A program made the position numbers and the translations under genes. Source: Dehalococcoidia bacterium (GTDB lineage Bacteria > Chloroflexota > Dehalococcoidia > SZUA-161 > SpSt-899). From it: a stretch of 13,672 bases of DNA. The notes under the pieces were generated by a model. It did not search any database and was not told the DNA's origin. It worked only from the letters and a program-made list of their open reading frames with translations. This document shows positions 8,479-13,672 of the stretch, in pieces (positions within the stretch are counted from its first letter, which is position 1; every line of letters begins with the position of its first letter). Location: the NCBI GenBank assembly GCA_023271485.1, contig JALPXT010000030.1:1-13672 (forward strand). The letters are read 5' to 3'.

Positions 8479-8527
8479 GGTGAACTTCCTTAGTTTATTG
8501 TAACTGCTCAGGTGGATAGGCCGAAGA

Positions 8528-8548
8528 CTGAACCGTCAACCATCAACC
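8528..8548 (-). repeat. Three degenerate 7-base tandem repeats in the secG-nuoE gap
   Basis: On the minus strand the gap reads as three imperfect copies of GGTTGAY (GGTTGAT, GGTTGAC, GGTTCAG). Too short to assign a function; it could be a trace of a heptameric intergenic repeat. Confidence 0.4.
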
Positions 8549-8561
8549 TTTGTGAACCCGG

Positions 8562-8795
8562 TCAAGAGCCCAGCATGGCACTGAGAGCAGAGATCGCCAC
8601 AAACATTATTGCGAGGATGATGGTGAGCCTGAACACCGTCTGCTCCACACCCCGCCTGGTCCTGAATCCCGAACTCTCCAACCCGCCGAATATGCCGCCT
8701 ATCCCCCCACCCCCTCTTGCCTGAAGCAAGATAAGCAGGATGAGGCTTAAGCAAACTACGATCACCGCAACATGGATAATAGTAATAATAGTCAT
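8562..8795 (-). CDS. secG: Preprotein translocase subunit SecG
   Basis: Membrane protein of 77 residues that assists SecYE/SecA in protein export. Two hydrophobic segments (about 3-24 and 54-75) flank the typical cytoplasmic loop: LLQARGGGG, GGIFGG, then FRTRRGVEQTVFRLT. Length and topology are normal. The ATG at 8795 overlaps the gatB stop as ATGA, with GGGAG five bases upstream, so translation is probably coupled to gatB. Confidence 0.93.
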   Translation of the reverse strand: MTIITIIHVAVIVVCLSLILLILLQARGGGGIGGIFGGLESSGFRTRRGVEQTVFRLTIILAIMFVAISALSAMLGS

Positions 8796-10249
8796 ACTTT
8801 CTCCCTAATCAGCCTGCCCACCAAGTCAGGCTTTGCTCGCCCCTTCGTACCCTTCATCACCTGCCCCACGAGGAACTTCAGCGCCTGCTCCTTGCCTCCC
8901 CTGAAGTCCGCTGCTGCCCGGGCATTGTCCCTCAAGACCTGATCGATTACGGCCGCTATCTCCTCAGCCCCACTGATGAGCGTGAGCCCCTTCTGGGCCA
9001 CAATTTCGGCGGCTTGCCCGCCGGTGTTGAACATCTCCTCGAACACCTGCTTCGCCAGGGTGGTGCTCAAGATTCCCCGGTCTATTAGATCAAGCATCCC
9101 GGCCAGATGCTGTGGGGTGATCTTTGACTGGCTGATGCCGGCCCCCTCGACATTAAGAAGCCGGAGCAACTCTCCCAGCATCCAGTTGGCGACAGCTTTG
9201 GCTCGCCCTCCGGCCGCCTGCTCCGGCGAGGCAATCCCTATGCACGACTCGAAATAGTCTGCAAAATCCCTCGATCCGGTAAGCAAGTCAGCATCGTAAG
9301 CTGACAGCCCATATTGTACCATAAAGCGGTCTCGCCTGGCAACCGGTAGCTCGGGCAGTCCGGATCTTATCCCCTCGACCCACTCCGGGGATAATGTCAA
9401 AGGTGGCAGATCAGGCTCCGGGAAATAACGATAGTCATGGGCATACTCCTTGCTCCGCTGTGCGACCGTGATCCCTTTATCGTCGTCCCAGCCACGGGTC
9501 TCCTGTATCAGGGAGCCGCCCTCCTCGATCACTCTGCGCTGTCTGTCCTCCTCGTATCTTAGAGCGAGGTAAACCGACTTGAAGCTATTCATGTTCTTGA
9601 CCTCGACCTTAGGGAAAGACTGCTGACCGTCGACCGAGCGCAGGCTGATGTTGGCATCGCAGCGAAAACTCCCCTCCTCCATGTTCCCCGTGGAGACCCC
9701 CAGATAGCGCAGCAGACTGTGCAATCTCATCAAGTACACGCGCGCCTCATCGGGCGAACTGAGGTCAGGATCGCTCACGATCTCCATAAGCGGCACGCCG
9801 GCACGGTTGGCATCCACCAGACTATAGGTTTCCCCCGATGGATCGGTGCGGCTTAAGAGCTTGGCTACGTCCTCTTCCAGATGGACGCGGGTAATCCCGA
9901 CCTTCTTTTTCCGGCCATCAATCTCTATTTCCAGCCATCCATCATGCGAAAGAGGCACATCGTACTGGGAAATCTGATAGCCCTTCATCAGATCCGGATA
10001 GGGATAATTCTTGCGGTCGAACTTGCTGAACTCGGGAATGGTACAGTTTAGCGCCAGAGCAGTCATGACGGTAAATTGCACCGCCTGACCATTGATGGAG
10101 GGCAGGACACCCGGCATACCCAGGCAAACGGGGCACACATGGGTATTAGGTAAAGAATTGGCGTAGTCGGTGCGGCAGCGACAGAACATCTTGCTGCTGG
10201 TCAGCAACTGGGCATGAACCTCCAGGCCGATGACGGTTTCGTACTTCAT
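8792..10249 (-). CDS. gatB: Asp/Glu-tRNA(Asn/Gln) amidotransferase subunit B
   Basis: Full-length GatB of 485 residues. With GatA and GatC it converts Glu-tRNA(Gln) (and Asp-tRNA(Asn)) to the amide; GatB holds the kinase site and binds the tRNA. Family motifs include GLEVHAQL at 8-15, the Cys-rich CRCRTDY and HVCPVCLGMPG near 23-46, the KNYPYPDLMKGYQISQYD block near 80-97, VKNMNSFKSV near 215-225 and YRYFPEPDLPPL near 272-283. The C-terminal helical and YqeY-like tail domain ends in FLVGQVMKGTKGRAKP and a short final helix. gatA and gatC are not in the window. A promoter lies just upstream at 10270-10299. No clear Shine-Dalgarno precedes the ATG at 10249. Confidence 0.97.
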   Translation of the reverse strand: MKYETVIGLEVHAQLLTSSKMFCRCRTDYANSLPNTHVCPVCLGMPGVLPSINGQAVQFTVMTALALNCTIPEFSKFDRKNYPYPDLMKGYQISQYDVPLSHDGWLEIEIDGRKKKVGITRVHLEEDVAKLLSRTDPSGETYSLVDANRAGVPLMEIVSDPDLSSPDEARVYLMRLHSLLRYLGVSTGNMEEGSFRCDANISLRSVDGQQSFPKVEVKNMNSFKSVYLALRYEEDRQRRVIEEGGSLIQETRGWDDDKGITVAQRSKEYAHDYRYFPEPDLPPLTLSPEWVEGIRSGLPELPVARRDRFMVQYGLSAYDADLLTGSRDFADYFESCIGIASPEQAAGGRAKAVANWMLGELLRLLNVEGAGISQSKITPQHLAGMLDLIDRGILSTTLAKQVFEEMFNTGGQAAEIVAQKGLTLISGAEEIAAVIDQVLRDNARAAADFRGGKEQALKFLVGQVMKGTKGRAKPDLVGRLIREKV

Positions 10250-10269
10250 AATAATCTGTTTTCATGACT

Positions 10270-10299
10270 AGTATAGCAAATGCCGCAGCCTGAGAGCAA
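10270..10299 (-). promoter_or_regulatory. Promoter for gatB-secG (extended -10)
   Basis: On the minus strand TTGCTC (10294-10299) and TATACT (10270-10275) are 18 bases apart, and TGC directly precedes the -10 box, making an extended -10. The start point would be near 10263, about 14 bases from the gatB ATG, so the leader is very short. Confidence 0.55.
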
Positions 10300-10393
10300 G
10301 AAGCGACTTTTCCTCTGGCTTGTGTTATTATGTTAATTGCTGAAAGCTGACCGCTGAGCACTTATTTAGGGGGGAAAGACAATGACGATCAAG

Positions 10394-10675
10394 CTAGAAG
10401 AACGTAACCAGACCGGGAACATTGATTGCGCTGACTTCGCTGCCGCGGCGGGCAAGCAGCAGTGTCTTGCCAGCCGCGACTGCAAGCAGGCGGGAACGGC
10501 GGTAGACATCGGTGGAATCAAGCTGGGTCTCATCAACGATGGCTTTTGCATCCGCGCCGATCGCATTGAGGTAACTTCCCAGCCTGCATGCCGCCTCCCA
10601 TTATCCCACCATAACGTTCCTGACAATTGCCTCCCCGGTGGTTGCAGGACCCCGACAACGTTTGCAGCACTCGTC
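10394..10675 (-). pseudogene. Decayed fragment resembling ornithine cyclodeaminase / mu-crystallin family
   Basis: One minus-strand frame reads ATTGEAIV, an in-frame stop, then GSYLNAIGADAK and further on QLDSTDVYRRSRLLAV before a stop at 10394-10396. The string G-x-x-x-NAIGADA followed by a [E/Q]LD and an R-R-[S/A]-R segment resembles the dinucleotide-binding part of the ornithine cyclodeaminase/mu-crystallin family. It has an internal TAA, no start, no N-terminal half and an altered segment between the motifs, so it would be a broken relic. The match is short and made by eye. Open frames of 102 and 86 codons overlap it in other frames (10382-10690 plus, 10366-10626 minus); neither looks like a known protein. 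Confidence 0.4.
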
Positions 10676-10691
10676 CGGGGAGTGCTATAAT
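10662..10691 (+). promoter_or_regulatory. Promoter candidate for mgtE (extended -10)
   Basis: A perfect TATAAT (10686-10691) with TGC just before it forms an extended -10. TTGCAG (10662-10667) at 18 bases is a weak -35. Transcription would start near 10698, giving mgtE an unusually long leader of about 165 bases with three hairpins. Confidence 0.55.
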
Positions 10692-10740
10692 ATCAACCGT
10701 GGGCCGTTAGTACAGGCGTGGGATCCGCCCTTCCTTCCGC

Positions 10741-10845
10741 CATAGGAATTTCTGAAATTCCTATGCCTGGTAAAGGAGCGAAGCTCCTTTAAGAATCCCC
10801 GGCATGACCGCTTCTTAGGGGGTTTCAGGGGGAGAATCCCCCTGA
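10741..10845 (+). repeat. Cluster of three perfect hairpins in the mgtE leader
   Basis: Three perfect palindromes follow one another: an 11-bp stem with loop CTG (10741-10751/10755-10765), a 9-bp stem with loop GAA (10771-10779/10783-10791) and a 9-bp stem with loop GAA (10825-10833/10837-10845). None is followed by a T tract, so they do not look like terminators. Each has a 3-base loop. They may be an interspersed repeat of REP type or a structured leader RNA controlling mgtE. The known M-box magnesium riboswitch was not recognised here. Confidence 0.6.
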
Positions 10846-10864
10846 TGCTCTTGGTGAACCTGAC

Positions 10865-12211
10865 ATGATGAAAGAGCTTAGTGGATCCGAGATTCAGGAG
10901 TTGATCAGCCAGAAGAAGTGGCGAGAGATCAAGAAGACGATCTCGGTCTGTCCAGCTCCAGACATAGCCGATCTATGGGAAAGCCTCGATGAGCAGGACA
11001 TGTTTATCGTTTTTCGTCTCCTGGCCAGGCAACTGGCGGCTGATGTATTCAACGAACTCGAGCCCAACAGGCAAATAAGTCTTCTGGAGCAGATGCGCAG
11101 CGCGCACGTCCGGGCTATTATCTCAGAATTAACCCCGGACGAGAGAACCGATTTATTCGAGGAGCTTCCGGGGGAGATGACCCAGAAGCTACTGAATCTG
11201 CTGCCGCCGGAGATTCGCAAAGAGTCCCTGAAATTGCTTGGCTATCCCAGGGATAGCGTCGGCCGGTTGATGACACCACACTATATAGCCATCCGCCCCC
11301 AATGGACTATCGAGCGGGCACTGGAGCACATTCGCCTGTATGGGCATCATGCGGAAACGATCGACATGGTCTACGTGGTTGACGAGAAATGGCATCTGCT
11401 TGATGATATGCCCTTAAGGAGATTAATCCTGGCCGATCCCGAGCAGAAGATTGAGTCCGTGATGGACCGAGAATTCGTCCTGGTTTCAGCGTTTGAGGAT
11501 CAGGAGAAAGCTATTAAGGTAACCGAACGATACAACCTGGTGGCTCTCCCCGTGGTGGATTCGGAGAATGTGCTGGTAGGAATTGTGACCGTGGACGATA
11601 TCCTCGATGTATTGAAGGATGAGGTCACGGAAGATATTCAAAAGGGAGCAAGCGTTGTTCCTTTGGGGATGAGCTATAGTGCCGCATCTGTTTGGATCCA
11701 ATACTGGAGACGCATTCCGTGGTTATTGCTCCTGACAGTAGTTACTTTTCTTTCAGTAGGCATTATTGCTGCTTTCGAGGAGATTTTAGCAGGCATCGTT
11801 GCTCTGGCCTTTTTCATACCGCTGGTGATTCACACCGGGGGCAAAGCCGGCACCCAGTCAGCCACCCTTGTCGTGCGTGCAATAGCTACCGGTGATCTCA
11901 CTCTCAGGAAATGGTTTAACGTAATTCGAAAGGAATTATGCGTTGGCCTGCTGCTGGGTGTGACCCTTGGCACTATTCTTTACCTGTGCAGTTACCTCTG
12001 GCTCGGTGATTCAAGGATCAGTCTGGTAGTCAGCATGACAGTGATCGCCAATGTGTTGTGGGCAAGCCTGGTTGGTGGCTTATTGCCCATAATCCTCACG
12101 AAATGGAGGCTGGATCCTGCGGTGATTAGCAGCCCGTTTATCACTACGCTGGTGGACATAATCGGTGTGCTAATCTATCTCTCCATAGCCATATGGTGGC
12201 TAGAGTTCTAA
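10865..12211 (+). CDS. mgtE: Magnesium transporter MgtE
   Basis: Inner-membrane Mg2+ channel of 448 residues, a normal length. The MgtE N domain (about 25-130) of superhelical repeats includes LFEELPGEM and LLPPEIRKE. A CBS pair follows (about 135-260) with VGRLMTP and LPVVDSENVLVGIVTVDD. Together these sense cytoplasmic Mg2+ and gate the pore. Five membrane segments fill 283-448. GGKAGTQSAT at 325-334 matches the conserved family segment, and D431 in PFITTLVD corresponds to the pore aspartate that binds Mg2+. Two adjacent ATGs (10865, 10868) are possible; only a weak GGTG precedes them. It stands alone with its own promoter and a long hairpin-rich leader. Confidence 0.95.
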   Translation: MMKELSGSEIQELISQKKWREIKKTISVCPAPDIADLWESLDEQDMFIVFRLLARQLAADVFNELEPNRQISLLEQMRSAHVRAIISELTPDERTDLFEELPGEMTQKLLNLLPPEIRKESLKLLGYPRDSVGRLMTPHYIAIRPQWTIERALEHIRLYGHHAETIDMVYVVDEKWHLLDDMPLRRLILADPEQKIESVMDREFVLVSAFEDQEKAIKVTERYNLVALPVVDSENVLVGIVTVDDILDVLKDEVTEDIQKGASVVPLGMSYSAASVWIQYWRRIPWLLLLTVVTFLSVGIIAAFEEILAGIVALAFFIPLVIHTGGKAGTQSATLVVRAIATGDLTLRKWFNVIRKELCVGLLLGVTLGTILYLCSYLWLGDSRISLVVSMTVIANVLWASLVGGLLPIILTKWRLDPAVISSPFITTLVDIIGVLIYLSIAIWWLEF

Positions 12212-12254
12212 GCTTGATAGAACACCACCAGAGAAACACACTTTGGCCCACGCC

Positions 12255-12283
12255 TTGATCTTCGGGGAATTAATTGCTATGAT
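12255..12283 (+). promoter_or_regulatory. Promoter candidate for yajC (extended -10)
   Basis: TTGATC (12255-12260) and TATGAT (12278-12283) are 17 bases apart with TGC preceding the -10. The start would be near 12290, so the yajC leader is about 175 bases and contains the BIME-like repeat pair. Confidence 0.5.
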
Positions 12284-12304
12284 ATTGACAGGTTGATAGC
12301 CACG

Positions 12305-12400
12305 CTTGTCCCTGCGAAGGCAGGGAGAGTCCACAGAGAAAACGAAGGGGAATAAGGTATCTTAAGGAATCTCTCAGTTCCCCGCATTCGCGAGGACAAG
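12305..12400. repeat. REP/BIME-like inverted pair in the yajC leader
   Basis: Two related units face each other. The left unit begins CTTGTCCCTGCGAAGGCAGG (12305-12324). The right unit, read on the minus strand from 12400, begins CTTGTCCTCGCGAATGCGGG. The left forms a perfect 7-bp hairpin with loop GAAG (12309-12315/12320-12326); the right forms a similar imperfect one. Inverted pairs of short GC-rich palindromes about 100 bases long in a non-coding gap are the layout of bacterial interspersed mosaic elements. No second genomic copy can be checked here. Confidence 0.5.
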
Positions 12401-12463
12401 GATCGCAATGGGGTCTGTGGCTGAAGAGTTACCTTCGGAGAGGCTTTCAAATGGAGGGTGATA

Positions 12464-12724
12464 ATGGATCCGATGATGCTCATATTTCTCGTACTGATCT
12501 TTGCGGTGTTCTATTTTCTCCTCATCCGGCCGCAGCGCAAGAGGCAGAGCGAGCATCGAATGCTAATTGAAGGGTTGCAGAAAGGCGACAAAGTGATTAC
12601 CATGGGCGGCATCTACGGAGAGATAGATTCCATTGGCGAACACGATCTGACATTAAGAGTCGAGGACGGCAGCAGATTGAAGCTACTGAGAACCAGCATC
12701 ATGGGCATACAGCAGAGTGAATAA
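12464..12724 (+). CDS. yajC: Preprotein translocase accessory subunit YajC
   Basis: Small inner-membrane protein of 86 residues that associates with SecDF and SecYEG. One N-terminal hydrophobic helix (about 3-22) ends in the diagnostic LIRPQRKRQ. A cytoplasmic part follows with LQKGDKVITMGGIYGEI and VEDGSRLKLLRTSI, as in the family. GGAGG at 12453-12457 is 6 bases from the ATG at 12464; a GTG at 12458 overlaps this site and is an unlikely start. secD and secF, often the next genes, are not here. Confidence 0.92.
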   Translation: MDPMMLIFLVLIFAVFYFLLIRPQRKRQSEHRMLIEGLQKGDKVITMGGIYGEIDSIGEHDLTLRVEDGSRLKLLRTSIMGIQQSE

Positions 12725-12737
12725 CCCCTCGCCGCTC

Positions 12738-12875
12738 TCACTCTACAACTACGGCGGTGCCGTAGGCCAGGAATTCCGCCGCTCCCGCCGCCGCCATGGA
12801 GATCATGAATCTGGTGCCCACAATGACATTGGCAGAGACTGGGGGCTTGACAAGCCCTTCGGGAAGTGGTATAAT
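12738..12875 (-). pseudogene. C-terminal remnant of a UPF0145/YbjQ-like gene
   Basis: A minus-strand frame of 45 codons, open from just after a TGA at 12876-12878, ends in SANVIVGTRFMISM and GAAEFLAYGTAVVVE then TGA (12738-12740). This matches the end of the UPF0145 (YbjQ, also called heavy-metal-binding domain) family, where A-x-A-V-V-G-V-R-F and a final AYGTAVVVE are conserved. The first two thirds of the protein are missing and no start codon or ribosome site fits, so it is a truncated relic. A strong promoter in the opposite direction occupies the break. Function of the family is uncertain. Confidence 0.55.
12847..12875 (+). promoter_or_regulatory. Consensus sigma70-type promoter with extended -10
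   Basis: TTGACA (12847-12852) and TATAAT (12870-12875) are both perfect and 17 bases apart, and TGG directly before the -10 gives an extended -10. It is the strongest promoter in the window. Start point near 12882. It fires toward a 14-codon ORF and a structured RNA, not a recognised gene. Confidence 0.8.
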
Positions 12876-12924
12876 TCATTATGGAAGCGGAGCTTCTACA
12901 CCAAATAAAAGGAGGTGAGCAGCG

Positions 12925-12969
12925 ATGACGCTTCACAAGATGTATGGAGTATGGCAGGTGGACTGGTGA
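12925..12969 (+). CDS. 14-residue ORF, possible leader peptide
   Basis: ATG at 12925 follows GGAGGTGA (12911-12918), a near-perfect match to the 16S rRNA end, 9 bases from GGAGG to the start. The product would be MTLHKMYGVWQVDW, with Trp at 10 and 14. The spacing from a consensus promoter and a GC-rich hairpin starting one base after the stop recall leader peptides of attenuators, but no biosynthetic gene follows on this strand. Too short to judge by homology. Confidence 0.4.
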   Translation: MTLHKMYGVWQVDW

Positions 12970-13117
12970 GGCCCTGCCTCATGGGCAGGGCGGGCGGACT
13001 CTGGATCGGGCCCGCATTTCAAAAAGATGGGGCCATAGCCTGAGAAAGGCAAGCCCAATCCGGGAGTGAATTCCGGGAAAGGGTCGGATTCAGAAACAGG
13101 AAAGAGAGCAAAAAGAG

Positions 13118-13140
13118 AGGGTCGCCGCAGAGGCGACCCT
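13118..13140. terminator. Bidirectional rho-independent terminator
   Basis: A perfect 9-bp GC-rich stem (13118-13126 with 13132-13140) closes a 5-base loop. On the minus strand it runs into CTCTTTTT, a good T tract, 52 bases after the nitronate monooxygenase stop. On the plus strand it is followed by CCTCTTATTAT, a weaker tract that could end the small transcript. Confidence 0.7.
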
Positions 13141-13143
13141 CCT

Positions 13144-13167
13144 CTTATTATCCGGCTTATTATCCGG
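13144..13167. repeat. 12-bp perfect tandem duplication
   Basis: CTTATTATCCGG is present twice head to tail (13144-13155, 13156-13167), just after the terminator stem. Probably a slippage duplication. Confidence 0.8.
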
Positions 13168-13191
13168 CATCCAGCCAACTTCACTTTGCAT

Positions 13192-13672
13192 CTAGCACTT
13201 CTGAGATGAGGTTGCAGTGAGGGAGTGAAAGCGCTCGAGGATGTCCCGAGCTTCATCGATGACCCTGTCTATCACCTCTTTTACGCTGGGTATGTCATGA
13301 ATCAGCCCCACGACTTGACCACAGGCTTGAAGCCCCTCACCTTCCCCCGTTTCCAGTAACTCTTTTCCCCCCTGTCCGCTGATCAGTGGCGCCATCTCCT
13401 CAACGGTAGCACTCCGCTTTTCCATTTCAGCGACCCTCTCCGCAACGGGATTCCTCAGTACTCGCACGCTATTGCGCAGCGACCTCAGTATCACCATGGT
13501 GTCACGTTCTGTTGCCTGGATCAGCCACTCCCTCACCCTGGGATGGATGGGGGCTTCCTGCGTCGCCATGAACCTGGTGCCCATACTTATTCCCTCCGCT
13601 CCCAACGCCAATGCAGCCACAAGACCTCGAGCATCGCCAAAGCCGCCGGAGGCGACGACGGGAATCTTCACC
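13192..13672 (-). CDS. Nitronate monooxygenase family protein (partial, C-terminal part)
   Basis: The gene enters from the right edge, so only its last 160 or so codons are seen; the GTG at 13671 is an internal valine, not a start. The segment IPVVASGGFGDARGLVAALA followed by LGAEGISMGTRFMAT is the FMN-phosphate-binding end of the TIM barrel in the 2-nitropropane dioxygenase / nitronate monooxygenase family, which also includes FabK enoyl-ACP reductases. FMN-dependent oxidation of nitronates is the family activity; many members have unknown substrates. The catalytic histidine region lies outside the window. The stop TAG is followed by the terminator at 13118-13140. Confidence 0.85.
   Translation of the reverse strand, partial: VKIPVVASGGFGDARGLVAALALGAEGISMGTRFMATQEAPIHPRVREWLIQATERDTMVILRSLRNSVRVLRNPVAERVAEMEKRSATVEEMAPLISGQGGKELLETGEGEGLQACGQVVGLIHDIPSVKEVIDRVIDEARDILERFHSLTATSSQKC

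Larger units (their letters stand above)
12882..13145 (+). ncRNA. Putative small structured transcript (unknown class)
   Basis: Between the consensus promoter and the terminator lie about 260 bases rich in hairpins. 12915-12936 forms GTGA/TCAC and AGCG/CGCT stems with the ATG of the small ORF in the loop. 12971-12978 pairs perfectly with 12984-12991 just past that ORF's stop. An alternative stem (12990-12995 with 13010-13015) shares two bases with it. 13030-13033 and 13038-13041 pair with 13053-13056 and 13047-13050. 13057-13062 can pair with 13085-13090. I do not recognise SRP RNA, RNase P RNA, tmRNA or a known riboswitch. It could be a regulatory RNA, or an attenuator-like leader whose target gene has been lost. 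Ends are inferred. Confidence 0.4.

Noticed and set aside
8497..8525. Possible promoter before the NuoE-like gene (TTCGGC-17-TACAAT, minus strand)
   Set aside because: The -35 is very poor and the start point would fall on the ribosome site, leaving almost no leader.
10382..10690. 102-codon plus-strand frame before mgtE
   Set aside because: Lies opposite the ornithine cyclodeaminase-like relic, has no recognisable domain and appears to be a shadow frame.
12970..13041. Read-through of the 14-codon ORF past its TGA (about 23 more codons to TAG)
   Set aside because: No evidence of TGA recoding; the continuation is Gly/Ala/Ser-rich and covers hairpin sequence.
12882..13145. SRP RNA, RNase P RNA or tmRNA
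   Set aside because: The conserved GGUCAGG/AGCAGC, GAGGAAAGUCC and tRNA-like end signatures were not found.
12933..13256. 107-codon minus-strand frame between the nitronate monooxygenase gene and yajC
   Set aside because: Overlaps the terminator and the real gene's end in another frame; low-complexity product with no ribosome site.

Overview
The window is a 13.7 kb piece of a bacterial chromosome with moderate to fairly high GC. It carries housekeeping genes (mutS, gatB, secG, yajC, mgtE) and a three-gene flavin/iron-sulfur redox operon of the kind found in anaerobes. No 16S rRNA or other decisive marker is present. Gene content and the NuoE/NuoF/NuoG-GltD cluster would fit an anaerobic, possibly subsurface bacterium such as a Chloroflexota (Dehalococcoidia-like) lineage, but that is only a guess. 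No tRNA, rRNA or CRISPR array was seen.

Layout, left to right. 1-148: intergenic DNA with short direct and inverted repeats resembling an insertion-sequence end. 149-1129 (+): a complete integron-type tyrosine recombinase (IntI) with no recognisable attC array. 1212-3797 (-): mutS, convergent with intI. 3903-3933: a rho-independent terminator that closes the redox operon upstream of mutS. 3958-8478 (-): a NuoE-like protein, a NuoF-like protein with extra Fe-S domains at both ends, and a fusion of a NuoG-type Fe-S module to a GltD/NfnB-type flavoprotein. Together they look like an electron-bifurcating, Bfu/HydABC-related complex without a hydrogenase catalytic subunit. 8562-10249 (-): gatB and secG, translationally coupled (ATGA overlap), upstream of the redox operon on the same strand.

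10250-10864 has no intact gene. It holds the gatB promoter (-), a decayed fragment resembling ornithine cyclodeaminase (-), a promoter (+) and a three-hairpin leader before mgtE. 10865-12211 (+): mgtE. 12212-12463: the yajC promoter and a roughly 96-bp REP/BIME-like inverted pair. 12464-12724 (+): yajC. 12725-13191 holds the tail of a UPF0145/YbjQ-like gene (-), an essentially consensus promoter (+) driving a 14-codon ORF and a hairpin-rich RNA, a bidirectional terminator and a 12-bp tandem duplication. 13192-13672 (-): the C-terminal part of a nitronate monooxygenase family gene, cut by the window edge.

Most likely candidate for an undescribed system: the orphan small transcription unit at 12847-13145. 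Best candidate for interesting biochemistry: the redox operon, which by domain content could link NADH, NADPH and ferredoxin.
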